Assembly (NCBI RefSeq): GCF_003234265.2
Contig: NZ_CP126256.1
Location: 1,178,001 to 1,242,000 of the forward strand
Reading direction: 5' to 3'
Origin: Curtobacterium sp. MCSS17_015
Lineage (GTDB): Bacteria > Actinomycetota > Actinomycetes > Actinomycetales > Microbacteriaceae
Length of the DNA: 64,000 nucleotides
Shown piece by piece: positions 7,243 to 16,068 of the stretch. Every line of letters begins with the position of its first letter. Within the stretch, counting starts at the first letter, position 1. Both the position numbers and the translations under genes were made by a program. The notes under the pieces were generated by a model that worked only from the letters and a program-made list of their open reading frames with translations, searched no databases and had not been told where the DNA came from.

Positions 7243-10200
7243 TCACGCCAGCAACGACCGGATGTCCTCCGCGCTCAACCCCTCGGCGAACAGCGCGTCG
7301 TCGTCGATCATCGTCGCGAAGAGCTGCGCCTTCCGCTGCGCCAGCGCGAGCACCTTCTCCTCGATGGTGTCCTCGGCGATGAGCCGTTCGACCGTTACCG
7401 ACCGGGTCTGTCCGATCCGGTGCGTCCGGTCGACCGCCTGGTTCTCGGCGGCCGGGTTCCACCAGGGGTCGAGCACGAAGACCGTGTCCGCCTCGGTCAG
7501 GGTGAGTCCGAACCCGCCGGCCTTGAGCGAGATGAGGAACGCCGGGGCCGTGCCGTCCCGGAAGCGGTCGATGACGACCCCTCGGCGCCGGGTGGACCCG
7601 TCGAGGTACTCGTACGCGACACCACGCTCGTCGAGGGCGGTCGCCACGATCGTGAGGAACGAGGTGAACTGGCTGAACACGAGCGCCCGCCGGCCCTCCG
7701 CCGCGAGCTGTTCGAGTTCGTCGAGCAGCAGGTCGAGCTTGGCGCTCGGCACGTCGTCGTGGTCGTCGGACACGAGCGCGGGGGAGAGCGCGAGCATCCG
7801 GAGCAGGGTGAGGGACCGGAACACGATCATCCGGTTGCGGTCGAGGTCGTCCACCAGGTCGAGGACCTTGAGCCGCTCCCGGTTCAGCGTCGTCTCGTAC
7901 AGGTCGCGGTGAGCGGGGTCGAGGGTGACGCGCACGACCTGTTCGACCTTCTCGGGCAGGTCAGCGGCGACGCTCTCCTTCGTCCGTCGGAGCATGAGCG
8001 GCCGGATCCGACGCCGGAGTCGGTCGGTCAGTTCCTTCCGCGCCGCACCACGGAGGTCGGGCGAGGCGAGGGGCTTCACGTAGTCGTCGCCGAAGCGCGT
8101 CCACGACGACAGCAGCCCGGGCGCGACGATCGAGAACAGCGCCCAGAGGTCGGCGAGCCCGTTCTCGAGCGGTGTCCCGGTCACGGCGATCTTGACGGGA
8201 GCACGGAGCTCCGCGGCGACCCGGTGCGTCTGGGACTGCGGGTTCTTCACGAACTGCGCTTCGTCGAGCAGCAGCGCCGACCAGGTCCGGTCGAGGTAGG
8301 CGGCCGCATCGAGGCGGAGCAGCGCGTACGAGGTGACGACGACGTCGGACGCTGCGGCGGCTCGCGCGACCCGGGCGTGGTCCTTCAGCGAGGTCCCCGC
8401 GACCGTCGTGACGCGCAGCGACGGCACGAACTTCGCCGCTTCGTCCGCCCAGTTGCCGACGACGGAGGTCGGCGCGACGACGAGGAACGGCGGCGCCTCC
8501 GGGTCGGCGGCCCGACGGTCCGCGATCATCGCGAGTGCTTGCAGTGTCTTGCCGAGGCCCATGTCGTCGGCGAGCACGCCGCCGACACCGTGCTCGACGA
8601 GGAACGTCAGCCAGGCGTAGCCGTCACGCTGGTAGGGCCGGAGCTCGGCGTGGACCGTCGCGGGGACGACGGCGTCGGCCGGAGCGGTCGCGTCGAGCAG
8701 GCGGCCGGCGATCTCCTTCCACCGCTCGTCGTGCTCGGTCTCGTCGGCGAGCTGGTCGAACTCCGACCAGAGTGCGGCACGGTACGGGGTGACGGTCAGG
8801 GGCTGGTCGGGCTCCCACTCGTCGAGCTCGCGCGCTTCCTCGATGATCTCCTTGAGCCGGTCGAACGCCGGGTCCGCCAAGGACAGGTAGGAGTTGTCGA
8901 CGAGCTTCAGCCGCCGGTCGCGCTTCGCGAGCGCCCGGAGCAGCGGTGTGAACGGGATCTCCTTGCCGTTGACGCTGACGATGATCCCGAGGTCGAACCA
9001 GTCGTGCTTCTCCGACGGCATCGTCGTCACACGGATGTGCGGCCGGCCGCTCAGGCGCTCGTAGTCGACCCGTTCGCCCTGCACGACGACGCGGACGCCG
9101 AGGGCCGGCAGCGCGGGCAACAGCTCGTTCGCGAGGACCGCGACGTCGGCGCCGTCGATGGTCCCGTCCTCGAACCAGGCGAGGCCGCCGCCCGGTCCGG
9201 GAGGCTCGGATCGCCCCGCCGCCGCGTCCTGCGTCTCCGGCTCGGCCGGCTCCAGGGCGGCATCTGCGCCCGCGTTCGCCGCCGGATCGGCCGCAGCGTC
9301 CGCGTCCGCATCAGCAGCAGGAGCGTCCGCACCCGCAGCATCGTCCGCGGCCAGGACGCTCCCGAGGTCGGGCAGCGGCCCGTGCAGCGCGACCGGGTCC
9401 TTCCGCCCGTCGACGCTCCACCGCCACTGCAGATGCGCCCGGTCGTCGGTCCGCGGCGCCCGTGCCGGTTCGAACGTCACGGTGAGCACGAGTTCCGGCG
9501 GCGTCCGTTCCGGCAGCTCGAGCGACCCGTCGGAGCTGACGAGCCCGAGCGACCCGCGCAGGCGCGGCGACCAGTCGGCCAGGAACTCGTCGACCTCGTC
9601 TGCGGGGACGGTGATCCGGGCCGCTTCGACCAGCATCCGGCGTTGGTCCTCCGGCACCGGTGCCGGGGTGGGGGCGAGCGCGACGTGCAACTCGGGGGAC
9701 TCCCGGAACGCGTACACACCGTGGTCCCCGACGACGCGTGCGGCGCCCTCGGCGACCGGCCGCCCGTCGATGACGGCGCTCGCGCCGATGACCAACCCGT
9801 CGGCGGTGCGGACGGCGTCGAGCAGCACGCGGGCGTCAGCGCCGAGGTCGACCCCGGCCTCCCGCTTGCCGGTGACGAACGCGATGCCGAGTGGTCCGGC
9901 CTGGCGGAGCAGCGGCCAGAGCAGGGGACTCCGGAAGTCGTCGAGGTGGATCCAGTCGCTCTCACCCGGCAGGCCGGCGAGCTGCCCGGCGCGGTGCAGT
10001 GCCGCGAACTGCATGAACCAGGCGTGCTGCTCCGGTTCGAGGCCGAGACGGTTCATCGAGTAGGGGAGTGCGCCCCAGGTCAGCTGTCCACGCACCCAGT
10101 TGCCGGCGGCGCTCCGACTCACCGGCCGCACTCCGAGTCGCACTGCGCGGGACGCGACGGGCATCGTCCGCCCCGCCGCCCGCGCTCGACCGGCGAGTCG

Positions 10201-10650
10201 GGCCGGTACGGCGTCCCGGAGTTCGAACTGGAGGCCCATCCCGCCGGTCGCGGGCAGGGTTCCTGACCCGGCGGGGCCGTCGTCGCCGGCGAGGCGGGCG
10301 AGGTCGCGCCTCCAGTCCGGGGTCGGCGGCGTCGGGGCCTGTGTGCGCGGGCCGGCCTGCGCGGCCAGGGCCCGGGCGTTGACGGTGAGGAGTGCGGCGG
10401 CGACGTGCTTGCACTCGCCGCCGAGGGGGCACGTGCAGCGGCTGCGGACCGGGCGGACGAACTCACCGCGGGCGGTCGTCGTGTCGACGTGCACGTCGTA
10501 CGGGTGGTCACCGCTGCCGCTCACGGTCGCGGTGATGGTGCCGTCCTCGTGCCAGGTGGCGTGCTCGACCAGACCGGCGCGCACGACGTCACGGGCCCGC
10601 CCGAAGGTCTGCGGCCCGACGAACCGGATGACGTCGACGGCGTCGATCAT
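7243..10650 (-). CDS. SNF2-family helicase with SWIM zinc finger
   Basis: About 1135 residues. The N-terminus carries a SWIM zinc finger, CTCPLGGECKHVAAALL (CxC...CxH). After a long middle region with an Ala/Asp-rich linker comes the SNF2 motor: ADDMGLGKTLQAL (motif I), LLLDEAQFVKN (motif II), AVTGTPLENGLADLW (motif III), SLKAGGFGLTLTEAD and DRTHRIGQTRSV (motif VI). Such bacterial HepA/RapA-like ATPases remodel nucleoprotein or act in repair; the specific role is unknown. I chose ATG 10650 over the in-frame GTG 10665; neither has a clear Shine-Dalgarno sequence. The helicase is divergent from the BLUF gene, with about 150 nt between them. Confidence 0.92.
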   Translation of the reverse strand: MIDAVDVIRFVGPQTFGRARDVVRAGLVEHATWHEDGTITATVSGSGDHPYDVHVDTTTARGEFVRPVRSRCTCPLGGECKHVAAALLTVNARALAAQAGPRTQAPTPPTPDWRRDLARLAGDDGPAGSGTLPATGGMGLQFELRDAVPARLAGRARAAGRTMPVASRAVRLGVRPVSRSAAGNWVRGQLTWGALPYSMNRLGLEPEQHAWFMQFAALHRAGQLAGLPGESDWIHLDDFRSPLLWPLLRQAGPLGIAFVTGKREAGVDLGADARVLLDAVRTADGLVIGASAVIDGRPVAEGAARVVGDHGVYAFRESPELHVALAPTPAPVPEDQRRMLVEAARITVPADEVDEFLADWSPRLRGSLGLVSSDGSLELPERTPPELVLTVTFEPARAPRTDDRAHLQWRWSVDGRKDPVALHGPLPDLGSVLAADDAAGADAPAADADADAAADPAANAGADAALEPAEPETQDAAAGRSEPPGPGGGLAWFEDGTIDGADVAVLANELLPALPALGVRVVVQGERVDYERLSGRPHIRVTTMPSEKHDWFDLGIIVSVNGKEIPFTPLLRALAKRDRRLKLVDNSYLSLADPAFDRLKEIIEEARELDEWEPDQPLTVTPYRAALWSEFDQLADETEHDERWKEIAGRLLDATAPADAVVPATVHAELRPYQRDGYAWLTFLVEHGVGGVLADDMGLGKTLQALAMIADRRAADPEAPPFLVVAPTSVVGNWADEAAKFVPSLRVTTVAGTSLKDHARVARAAAASDVVVTSYALLRLDAAAYLDRTWSALLLDEAQFVKNPQSQTHRVAAELRAPVKIAVTGTPLENGLADLWALFSIVAPGLLSSWTRFGDDYVKPLASPDLRGAARKELTDRLRRRIRPLMLRRTKESVAADLPEKVEQVVRVTLDPAHRDLYETTLNRERLKVLDLVDDLDRNRMIVFRSLTLLRMLALSPALVSDDHDDVPSAKLDLLLDELEQLAAEGRRALVFSQFTSFLTIVATALDERGVAYEYLDGSTRRRGVVIDRFRDGTAPAFLISLKAGGFGLTLTEADTVFVLDPWWNPAAENQAVDRTHRIGQTRSVTVERLIAEDTIEEKVLALAQRKAQLFATMIDDDALFAEGLSAEDIRSLLA

Positions 10651-10801
10651 CGGGGCAGCTGGCACAGGGCCATCGTGCCAGGCGCCGCCGACGCTCCGGT
10701 ACCAGGCCGGCGGGCGGCACGCGGTCGGTCTGTCCGCATCGTGTCAGGCCCGTTCGGGGGCTGGTCGGTGGCCGCGTCGTTGAGCCATCATCGGGATCAC
10801 C

Positions 10802-11245
10802 ATGCTGCAGTCACTCGTTTACATGAGCTCGGCCACCCAGCCGTTCGATGACGACGCCCTCGACGAGGTGCTCGAGTACTCGCGCGAGCGGAACACCCAG
10901 GACGGCCTGACCGGTCTCCTGGTGCACCGCGCCGGGCGCTTCATGCAGCTGCTCGAGGGGCCGCACGACGCCGTCGTCGCGACCTACGGCCGGATCGTCA
11001 CCGACCCGCGCCACGACGAGGTCCGGCTGCTGGTGGAGGAGTCGATCCACACGCGCCGGTTCCCGGAGTGGAAGATGGCCTTCGACCGGGACGAGCAGGT
11101 CGAACCGCCCTCGGGCTTCAGCGACTTCCTCGGGACGGGGGACACCAGCGCCGACGCGAGCCGGTCGCGCGAGCTCCTCCGCTGGTTCCGGAACCACCCG
11201 ATGGCGGCGCCGACGGCCTCGCTCGGCAAGCACCGGCGCGACTGA
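10802..11245 (+). CDS. BLUF-domain blue-light sensor
   Basis: 147 residues. The BLUF domain fills the first ~95 residues with its photochemical residues in place: Tyr7 (SLVYMSSA), Asn31 (RNTQDGLTGLL), Gln49 (GRFMQLLEG) and the FPEWKMAF strand with Trp90 and Met92. BLUF proteins bind FAD and signal by a light-driven hydrogen-bond rearrangement around the Gln. The short C-terminal part has no recognisable output domain, so it is a short-type BLUF protein that must act on a partner. No partner such as a cyclase, EAL domain or MerR regulator lies beside it. Its stop is 20 nt from the convergent permease gene. Confidence 0.93.
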   Translation: MLQSLVYMSSATQPFDDDALDEVLEYSRERNTQDGLTGLLVHRAGRFMQLLEGPHDAVVATYGRIVTDPRHDEVRLLVEESIHTRRFPEWKMAFDRDEQVEPPSGFSDFLGTGDTSADASRSRELLRWFRNHPMAAPTASLGKHRRD

Positions 11246-11265
11246 CCGCCGCCGAAAACGGGCGC

Positions 11266-12684
11266 TCACCGGGGAGGGGGTCCGGCGAGTTCGCTGTGCT
11301 TCCGCGAGTACGCGAAGTACACGACCAGGCCGATCGCGAACCAGATCCCGAAGCGCACCCACGTCTCCCACTGCAGGAACGAGACGAGCCACAGCGACGC
11401 CAGCACGCCGACCGCCGGCACGATCGGCATGAGGGGCAGCCGGAACTGCCGGTCGAGGTCGGGCTGCCGGTAGCGGAGCACGATGACCGCGGTGCACACG
11501 ACCACGAACGCGAGCAGGATCCCGATGTTCGTCAGCTCGGCGACGACCCCGATCGGCAGCACGCCGGCCAGGACCGCCGACGCGATCCCGAGGATCCAGG
11601 TCACCCGGGTCGGCACGTGGCGCTTCGGGTCGGTCTTCGCGAACCACTTGGGCATCAGGCCGTCGCGGCTCATCGAGAACCAGACGCGAGAAGCCCCGAG
11701 CATGAACGTCACCAGGACCGTCACGATGCCGACGATCGCCCCGATCGCGATCACGTTCGCGATCCCGCCGAGGCCGACCGACGCGAACGCCGACGAAAAG
11801 CCGGAGGCCGGGTCGATGTCCCGGTAGTCCTGCATCCCGGTCAGGACGAGCGTCGCGAGCACGTAGAGGACCATCGAGATGCCGAGGGACAGCAGGATCG
11901 CCTTCGGCATGTGCTTGCGGGCGTCGGTGGACTCCTCGGCGGCGGTGGACATCGCGTCGTAGCCGAACACGGCGAAGAACACCGTCGCGGCACCGGTCAT
12001 CACGCCGCCGAAGCCGAACGGGAAGTACGGCGAGTAGTTGGCGCTGTCGATGTGGAAGACCCCGAGCACGATGATGAGCACGACGAGTCCGACCTTGATG
12101 CCGACCGCGACGAACTCGAACCGGGCGGCACTCCGGATGCCGCGCGTGAGGACGAACGCCGTCAGCAGACACAGCACGATCGCGAAGACGTCGACGACGT
12201 GGCCCTGCCCGGTGCCGGGTGCACCGAGCATCCAGGCGGGCAGCTCGATGCCGAACTGTCCGACCAGGAACCCGACGTACCCGGAGATGCCGATCGCGAC
12301 CACCGCCACGATCGCGGTGTACTCGAGCAGCAGGTCCCAGCCGATGAACCACCCGACGATCTCGCCGAGCACCGCGTAGCCGTACGTGTAGGCGCTGCCG
12401 GCCTTCGGGATGAGGCCCGCGAACTCCGCGTACGACAGTGCCGCCGCCGCACTGGCCACGCCGGCGACCAGGAAGCTGATGAGGACGGCGGGCCCGGCGA
12501 CGCCGTTCGCGACGGTACCGGCGAGGGTGAAGATCCCCGCGCCGATGATGCCGCCGATGCCGATCGCGGTGAGCTGCCACAGCCCGAGGTGGCGTTTCAG
12601 GCCGCCCTCGCCCCCGGAGTCGTCGTCGATCGTGTCGATCGGCTTCCGGCGGAACACGGTGGAGGAGCGCGGCGTCGTTGCCAT
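11266..12684 (-). CDS. APC-superfamily amino-acid permease (cationic amino-acid transporter type)
   Basis: About 472 residues with roughly 12 membrane segments. The signature LTAIGIGGIIGAGIFTLAG in the first helix is the substrate and cation site of APC transporters, and GYDAMSTAAEESTDARKHMP is the conserved loop of the CAT/YfnA branch. It should import a (probably cationic) amino acid across the cytoplasmic membrane; the substrate is inferred only from family resemblance. I preferred ATG 12684 (CAGGA upstream) over the upstream in-frame ATG 12693 and the longer frame. A second, only distantly related APC permease lies at 16069-17523. Confidence 0.88.
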   Translation of the reverse strand: MATTPRSSTVFRRKPIDTIDDDSGGEGGLKRHLGLWQLTAIGIGGIIGAGIFTLAGTVANGVAGPAVLISFLVAGVASAAAALSYAEFAGLIPKAGSAYTYGYAVLGEIVGWFIGWDLLLEYTAIVAVVAIGISGYVGFLVGQFGIELPAWMLGAPGTGQGHVVDVFAIVLCLLTAFVLTRGIRSAARFEFVAVGIKVGLVVLIIVLGVFHIDSANYSPYFPFGFGGVMTGAATVFFAVFGYDAMSTAAEESTDARKHMPKAILLSLGISMVLYVLATLVLTGMQDYRDIDPASGFSSAFASVGLGGIANVIAIGAIVGIVTVLVTFMLGASRVWFSMSRDGLMPKWFAKTDPKRHVPTRVTWILGIASAVLAGVLPIGVVAELTNIGILLAFVVVCTAVIVLRYRQPDLDRQFRLPLMPIVPAVGVLASLWLVSFLQWETWVRFGIWFAIGLVVYFAYSRKHSELAGPPPR

Positions 12685-12792
12685 GCGGCCCATCCTGCAC
12701 CCGTCACGGCGGATCGGCACCCGCCGCACCGGAGGCGGGTCGGGCCTCCCGTCCGGTCGGTGGCCGAGCACGGCCGGACGGCTGCCCGTCCC

Positions 12793-13122
12793 TCACCGTC
12801 GCGCGTAGGGCCACCAGAACGGCGGCGGCAGCGCTCCGCCCGTCAGGATGACGAGCCCCTGGTAGGCGAGCATCCCGACCCCGAGCATCCCCAGCGCGGC
12901 CGCGAACCACGCCCACCGGCGAGCGGCACGTCGGCGACGGCCGATCCTGATCGCCCGCCACGCCGACAACAGGCCGAGTCCGCCGAACAGGAACCCGATC
13001 GCCAGGTGCCGGCCGACACCCTCGGCGGGCAGGATCAGCCCCTGCAGGAACGCGAACCCGCCGAGCAGCACGGCTGCGGTGGCAGGAGCTGCCGGGGGTT
13101 CGTGGTCGCGCGCACGGGCCAT
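12793..13122 (-). CDS. Small membrane protein, unknown function
   Basis: 109 residues beginning MARARDHEPPAAPATA. Three hydrophobic stretches (AAVLLGGFAFLQGLIL, LAIGFLFGGLGLL and WFAAALGMLGVGMLAYQGL) are separated by a basic loop RIGRRRRAARR, and the protein ends in PFWWPYARR. I do not recognise a family. The start at 13122 matches the onset of sensible protein sequence; the upstream extension is arginine-rich shadow. The 108-nt spacer to the permease start contains only a weak hairpin and one copy of the recurrent CCTCCCGTCC motif. Confidence 0.65.
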   Translation of the reverse strand: MARARDHEPPAAPATAAVLLGGFAFLQGLILPAEGVGRHLAIGFLFGGLGLLSAWRAIRIGRRRRAARRWAWFAAALGMLGVGMLAYQGLVILTGGALPPPFWWPYARR

Positions 13123-13259
13123 GCCCCGACCGTAGCGGCAACCGGCGCGGCGGCGACGAGGCACGATGGACCCATGCGTTCCTCCGCTCGGGTGCTCCTG
13201 CGTCCTGTCCTCGTGCTCGCGGCCGCCCTGTGGTCGAGCCGCCGGACGCGTGGCCGTCG

Positions 13260-13649
13260 ATGACGCCCGCCGACGGTGACGGCCGGGAGGCCCGGACCGG
13301 CCCGCGCGGGGCCCGCCGCGCCGCCGACGTGGTCGCCTCCGTCGTCCTGCTGGTGGTCGACGCGCTCGCCGCGGTGACCGCCGGGTGGGGGATCTCGCTG
13401 CTCGCACTCGGGTTCGGCTCGTGCGAGGCCCCCGGCAACCGGTGCGACGAGGGGCTCGGCGGGACGGTCGTGACGCTCGCGCCGGTGCTCGTCGCGCTGG
13501 TGTTCCTCGCGACGGTCCTCTGCTGCGTGCGCCGCCTGGTCCGGCGGCGGATCGCGTGGCCGGTGGCGCTGCTCGGACTCGGGGTGCTCGTCGTCGTGTT
13601 CCTGGTGGCGCGGCTCGTCGTGGGCGGCACGGTCACGATCGGGATCTGA
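13260..13649 (+). CDS. Small membrane protein, unknown function
   Basis: 129 residues with three predicted membrane segments: SVVLLVVDALAAVTAGWGI, VVTLAPVLVALVFLATVL and AWPVALLGLGVLVVVFLVA. Between the first two lies a short loop with two Cys (GSCEAPGNRCDEG), possibly a disulfide in an extracytoplasmic loop. The ATG at 13260 overlaps the stop of a 29-codon frame (13174-13263) that begins MRSSARVLLRPVLVLAAAL, so either a coupled micro-ORF precedes it or an original longer N-terminus was split by a frameshift. An in-frame GTG at 13230 is the alternative start. Function unknown. Confidence 0.6.
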   Translation: MTPADGDGREARTGPRGARRAADVVASVVLLVVDALAAVTAGWGISLLALGFGSCEAPGNRCDEGLGGTVVTLAPVLVALVFLATVLCCVRRLVRRRIAWPVALLGLGVLVVVFLVARLVVGGTVTIGI

Positions 13650-13745
13650 GCCGACAGTCCTGCACAGCTGCTCCGACGGGCGTGGTCGTCCACAGGTCGA
13701 TCGCCGAGGAGGCCTGGTCCGGCCTCGAGCGGTGACGCTGAGGGC

Positions 13746-14186
13746 ATGCCAGACACCGACGTGCTCGAACGACTCGAGCGAACCGCAGTCCGTACCGACG
13801 ACGACGTGGTCGACCTCGTCGTCGCCCTCCTCGAGACCCCTGTCCGACGACAGTGCTGGGTGTTGTTCCTCAGCGAGCGGGGCGTCCCCGTCCACCTGGT
13901 GATGCCCGTCGCGGACCTGCCCTACGAGCCCGACGACCGGGTCGCCGACTTCGGCGCCCTGATCGAGGACGTCGTCGCGCAGGTCGGCGCCGCCCAGGTC
14001 GTCATCGCCTGGGAACGGCCGGGCGCCACGGGGTTGTTCCCCGTCGACTGGGAGTGGGTCGACGCGATGGCGTGCAGCCTCGACGAGCACGGCGTCCGGC
14101 TGCGCGGTCAGGTCGTCGTGCACGACGACGGCGCGTCGATGATCGAACTCGACGACGACGAACCCGTCACCGCGGCGGTGGCGTGA
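13746..14186 (+). CDS. Conserved hypothetical protein
   Basis: 146 residues, acidic and soluble, with GAGGG immediately before the ATG. The sequence has a regular alpha/beta look: RQCWVLFLSERGVPVHLVMP, FGALIEDVVAQVGAAQVVIAW, then LDEHGVRLRGQVVVHDDG. This could suggest a small sensor- or DNA-repair-associated fold, but I do not recognise a family or catalytic motif. It stands alone between two unrelated genes. The codon pattern fits its neighbours, so the gene is probably real; function unknown. Confidence 0.65.
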   Translation: MPDTDVLERLERTAVRTDDDVVDLVVALLETPVRRQCWVLFLSERGVPVHLVMPVADLPYEPDDRVADFGALIEDVVAQVGAAQVVIAWERPGATGLFPVDWEWVDAMACSLDEHGVRLRGQVVVHDDGASMIELDDDEPVTAAVA

Positions 14187-14245
14187 CCGCGGCGCCGGGG
14201 GCTGCCCACGGCGGCCAGCGGGCCCCTCGCAGCCGTGGCGTGCTG

Positions 14246-14866
14246 CTACCCCTGCGGTGCCACGTCCGGTACGGTCTCGCCGGTCAGGCCCTCGACCACG
14301 CGCTTCGCCGTCGGCCAGTACTTCGCGTAGTGGTCCGGATCGGCGTTCACCTGCACCGCGTGTGCCATCTGCGTCGGCGTCATGGTCTTCCACCCGGGCA
14401 CCTTGACGAGCTTGGCGTAGAACATCGACGCCGCCGTGTACGGGTCCATCCGCTGCTCGTACGTGCCCCAGGCGCCGTTGTCGCGCTGCTGGAACAGCCC
14501 GCGGCTGTCCGGTCCGACGGCGTCGCCGTGGTCGAGGTTGACGAGACCGGACTCCCCGATGGCGGTCATGACCCCGACCGCCTGCGTGTGCGGGCCGATG
14601 CCGAGGGCACGGGCGGCGCGGATGACCTCGGCGGCGTTCACCAGGCGGTCCTGGCAGAAGCCGGCGACCGGGCCGGCCGGCACCACGAGACCGCCCACCG
14701 TCCGGGCGGGAGCGGCCGGGCAGGTCAGCGCCTGCGGGGTCGCCGACGACGACAGGACCCCGGACAGCGAGTTCACCGCGATGACGACGAGGACGATCAC
14801 CCCGATGACGGCAGCGACGACGCCCACGCCGAACACCGATGCGAGTGCGATGCCGGCACGGCGCAT
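14246..14866 (-). CDS. Membrane-anchored lysozyme-like (transglycosylase-type) protein
   Basis: 206 residues. MRRAG is followed by a long hydrophobic anchor (residues ~5-35), an extracytoplasmic linker with two Cys, and a domain containing AVGVMTAIGESGLVN, GPDSRGLFQQRDNGAWGT and DPYTAASMFYAKL. That ESG...GLFQQR pattern is the lysozyme-like fold found in actinobacterial secreted NlpC/P60 and conjugation-type cell-wall hydrolases, with the Glu as candidate catalytic acid. It probably trims peptidoglycan outside the membrane. GGAGG sits 6-10 nt before ATG 14866. No companion peptidase domain is present, so it is a stand-alone form. Confidence 0.75.
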   Translation of the reverse strand: MRRAGIALASVFGVGVVAAVIGVIVLVVIAVNSLSGVLSSSATPQALTCPAAPARTVGGLVVPAGPVAGFCQDRLVNAAEVIRAARALGIGPHTQAVGVMTAIGESGLVNLDHGDAVGPDSRGLFQQRDNGAWGTYEQRMDPYTAASMFYAKLVKVPGWKTMTPTQMAHAVQVNADPDHYAKYWPTAKRVVEGLTGETVPDVAPQG

Positions 14867-15016
14867 GGGCGGGTCCTCCGTCAGGGTGGGCGGGTCGGAA
14901 CGGGACCGGACGGATCGGGCACCCTCCGGTACCACGAGGCTAAGCGCTCCTGCTGGACGGCGGGCGTGCCGACATGCCCCCGGTTCGCGGCACTACCGTG
15001 GGGCGCGGAGGGAACG

Positions 15017-15985
15017 ATGGACACAGCGATGCAGGACCGGGCGCTCGGCGCCGTGTTGGCGAGTGCGTGCGGGGACGCGCTCGGAGCCCCGTACGAGTTC
15101 GGTCCGCCACTGGCGGCCGACCACCCGGTCGAGATGCGCGGCGGCGGGCCGTTCGGTTGGGGGCCGGGGGAGTGGACCGACGACACCAGCATGGCGATCC
15201 CGGTCCTCGAAGCGGTCGCGAACGGCGCTCGGTGGAACGAGACCCGGACCCACGGACGGCTCCTGGCCGCGTGGTCGGACTGGGCGCAGGACGCTCCCGA
15301 CGTCGGCGCGCAGACCCGTGCCGTCCTCGGCCGGATGACCGCGAACACCGAGGACGCCGCGAAGACCGCCGCTCGGGCCGTGCACGACCAGCGCGGACAG
15401 TCGGCGGGGAACGGCTCGCTCATGCGGACGACGCCACTCGTGCTCGGGTTCCTCGGCGACGGCACGAAGCGCTCCCTCGCCGTCGCCGCCCGGCGGGTGA
15501 GCGACCTCACGCACCACGAGGACGACGCCGGCGACGCCTGCGTGCTCTGGACGGTGGCGATCCGGCACGCAATCCGCCGCGGGCGGCTCGACGTCCGCCG
15601 AGGGGTGCCGCTGCTGCCGCGGGAACGCCGCACCCTGTGGCTCGACCGGATCGCGGAGGCCGAGGCCTCGACGCCGGCGGACCACACCGGACGGAACGGC
15701 TGGGTCGTCGCGTCGCTGCAGGGCGCCGTCGCGGCGATCACGCACGGGGACGGCGTCGTCGACACCCTCGAGCGGGCCGTCCGCGGGGGTGGGGACACCG
15801 ACACCGTCGCCGCGATCACCGGCGGACTGGCCGGAGCGCTCGCCGGGGCGTCGGCGCTGCCCGAGCACTGGACCGTGCTCGTGCACGGGTGGCCGGGCAA
15901 GCGGCTCGACTGGGTCCGGGCGCTGGCCGTCCGGGCGATCGAGCGGACCCCGGGCCCGCTCGGGCTGCCGGCCCGCCGGGCCTGA
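15017..15985 (+). CDS. ADP-ribosylglycohydrolase family protein
   Basis: 322 residues with both metal-binding motifs of the family: ACGDALGAPYEF and WTDDTSM at residues ~18-58, and GGGDTDTVAAITGGLAGAL near residue 257. Enzymes of this family use two Mg ions to remove ADP-ribose from arginine or other acceptors, but many bacterial members have unknown substrates. A -10-like TACCGT at 14994-14999 and GGAGGGA before the ATG support this start. No ADP-ribosyltransferase gene is visible nearby, so it is not an obvious DraT/DraG-like pair. A strong convergent terminator follows. Confidence 0.92.
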   Translation: MDTAMQDRALGAVLASACGDALGAPYEFGPPLAADHPVEMRGGGPFGWGPGEWTDDTSMAIPVLEAVANGARWNETRTHGRLLAAWSDWAQDAPDVGAQTRAVLGRMTANTEDAAKTAARAVHDQRGQSAGNGSLMRTTPLVLGFLGDGTKRSLAVAARRVSDLTHHEDDAGDACVLWTVAIRHAIRRGRLDVRRGVPLLPRERRTLWLDRIAEAEASTPADHTGRNGWVVASLQGAVAAITHGDGVVDTLERAVRGGGDTDTVAAITGGLAGALAGASALPEHWTVLVHGWPGKRLDWVRALAVRAIERTPGPLGLPARRA

Positions 15986-16034
15986 GCCGGGTGGGCCTGA
16001 GTCGGGCGGGCCACCGGGGTCGTCGGTGCCGTCG

Positions 16035-16059
16035 GTGCGCCGGGCTGAGCCCGGCGCAC
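16035..16059. terminator. Bidirectional terminator between convergent genes
   Basis: A perfect 11-bp stem GTGCGCCGGGC / GCCCGGCGCAC with a 3-nt loop sits between the ends of the ADP-ribosylglycohydrolase and the APC permease. Confidence 0.75.
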
Positions 16060-16068
16060 GGGTCCGGG

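Noticed and set aside
6988..10266. 1092-codon forward frame antisense to the SNF2 helicase
   Set aside because: Arg/Glu-rich shadow sequence; the minus strand carries all helicase motifs in order.
10811..12700. 629-codon minus frame across the BLUF gene and permease
   Set aside because: Shadow of the permease in another frame, with no membrane segments or motifs.
12719..12740. ACCCGCC/GGCGGGT hairpin as terminator of the 12.8-kb gene
   Set aside because: Only 7 bp with an 8-nt loop in a GC-rich spacer, no better than chance.
14206..14238. CCACGGC/GCCGTGG hairpin between convergent genes
   Set aside because: A 7-bp stem with a 19-nt loop is too weak to call a terminator.
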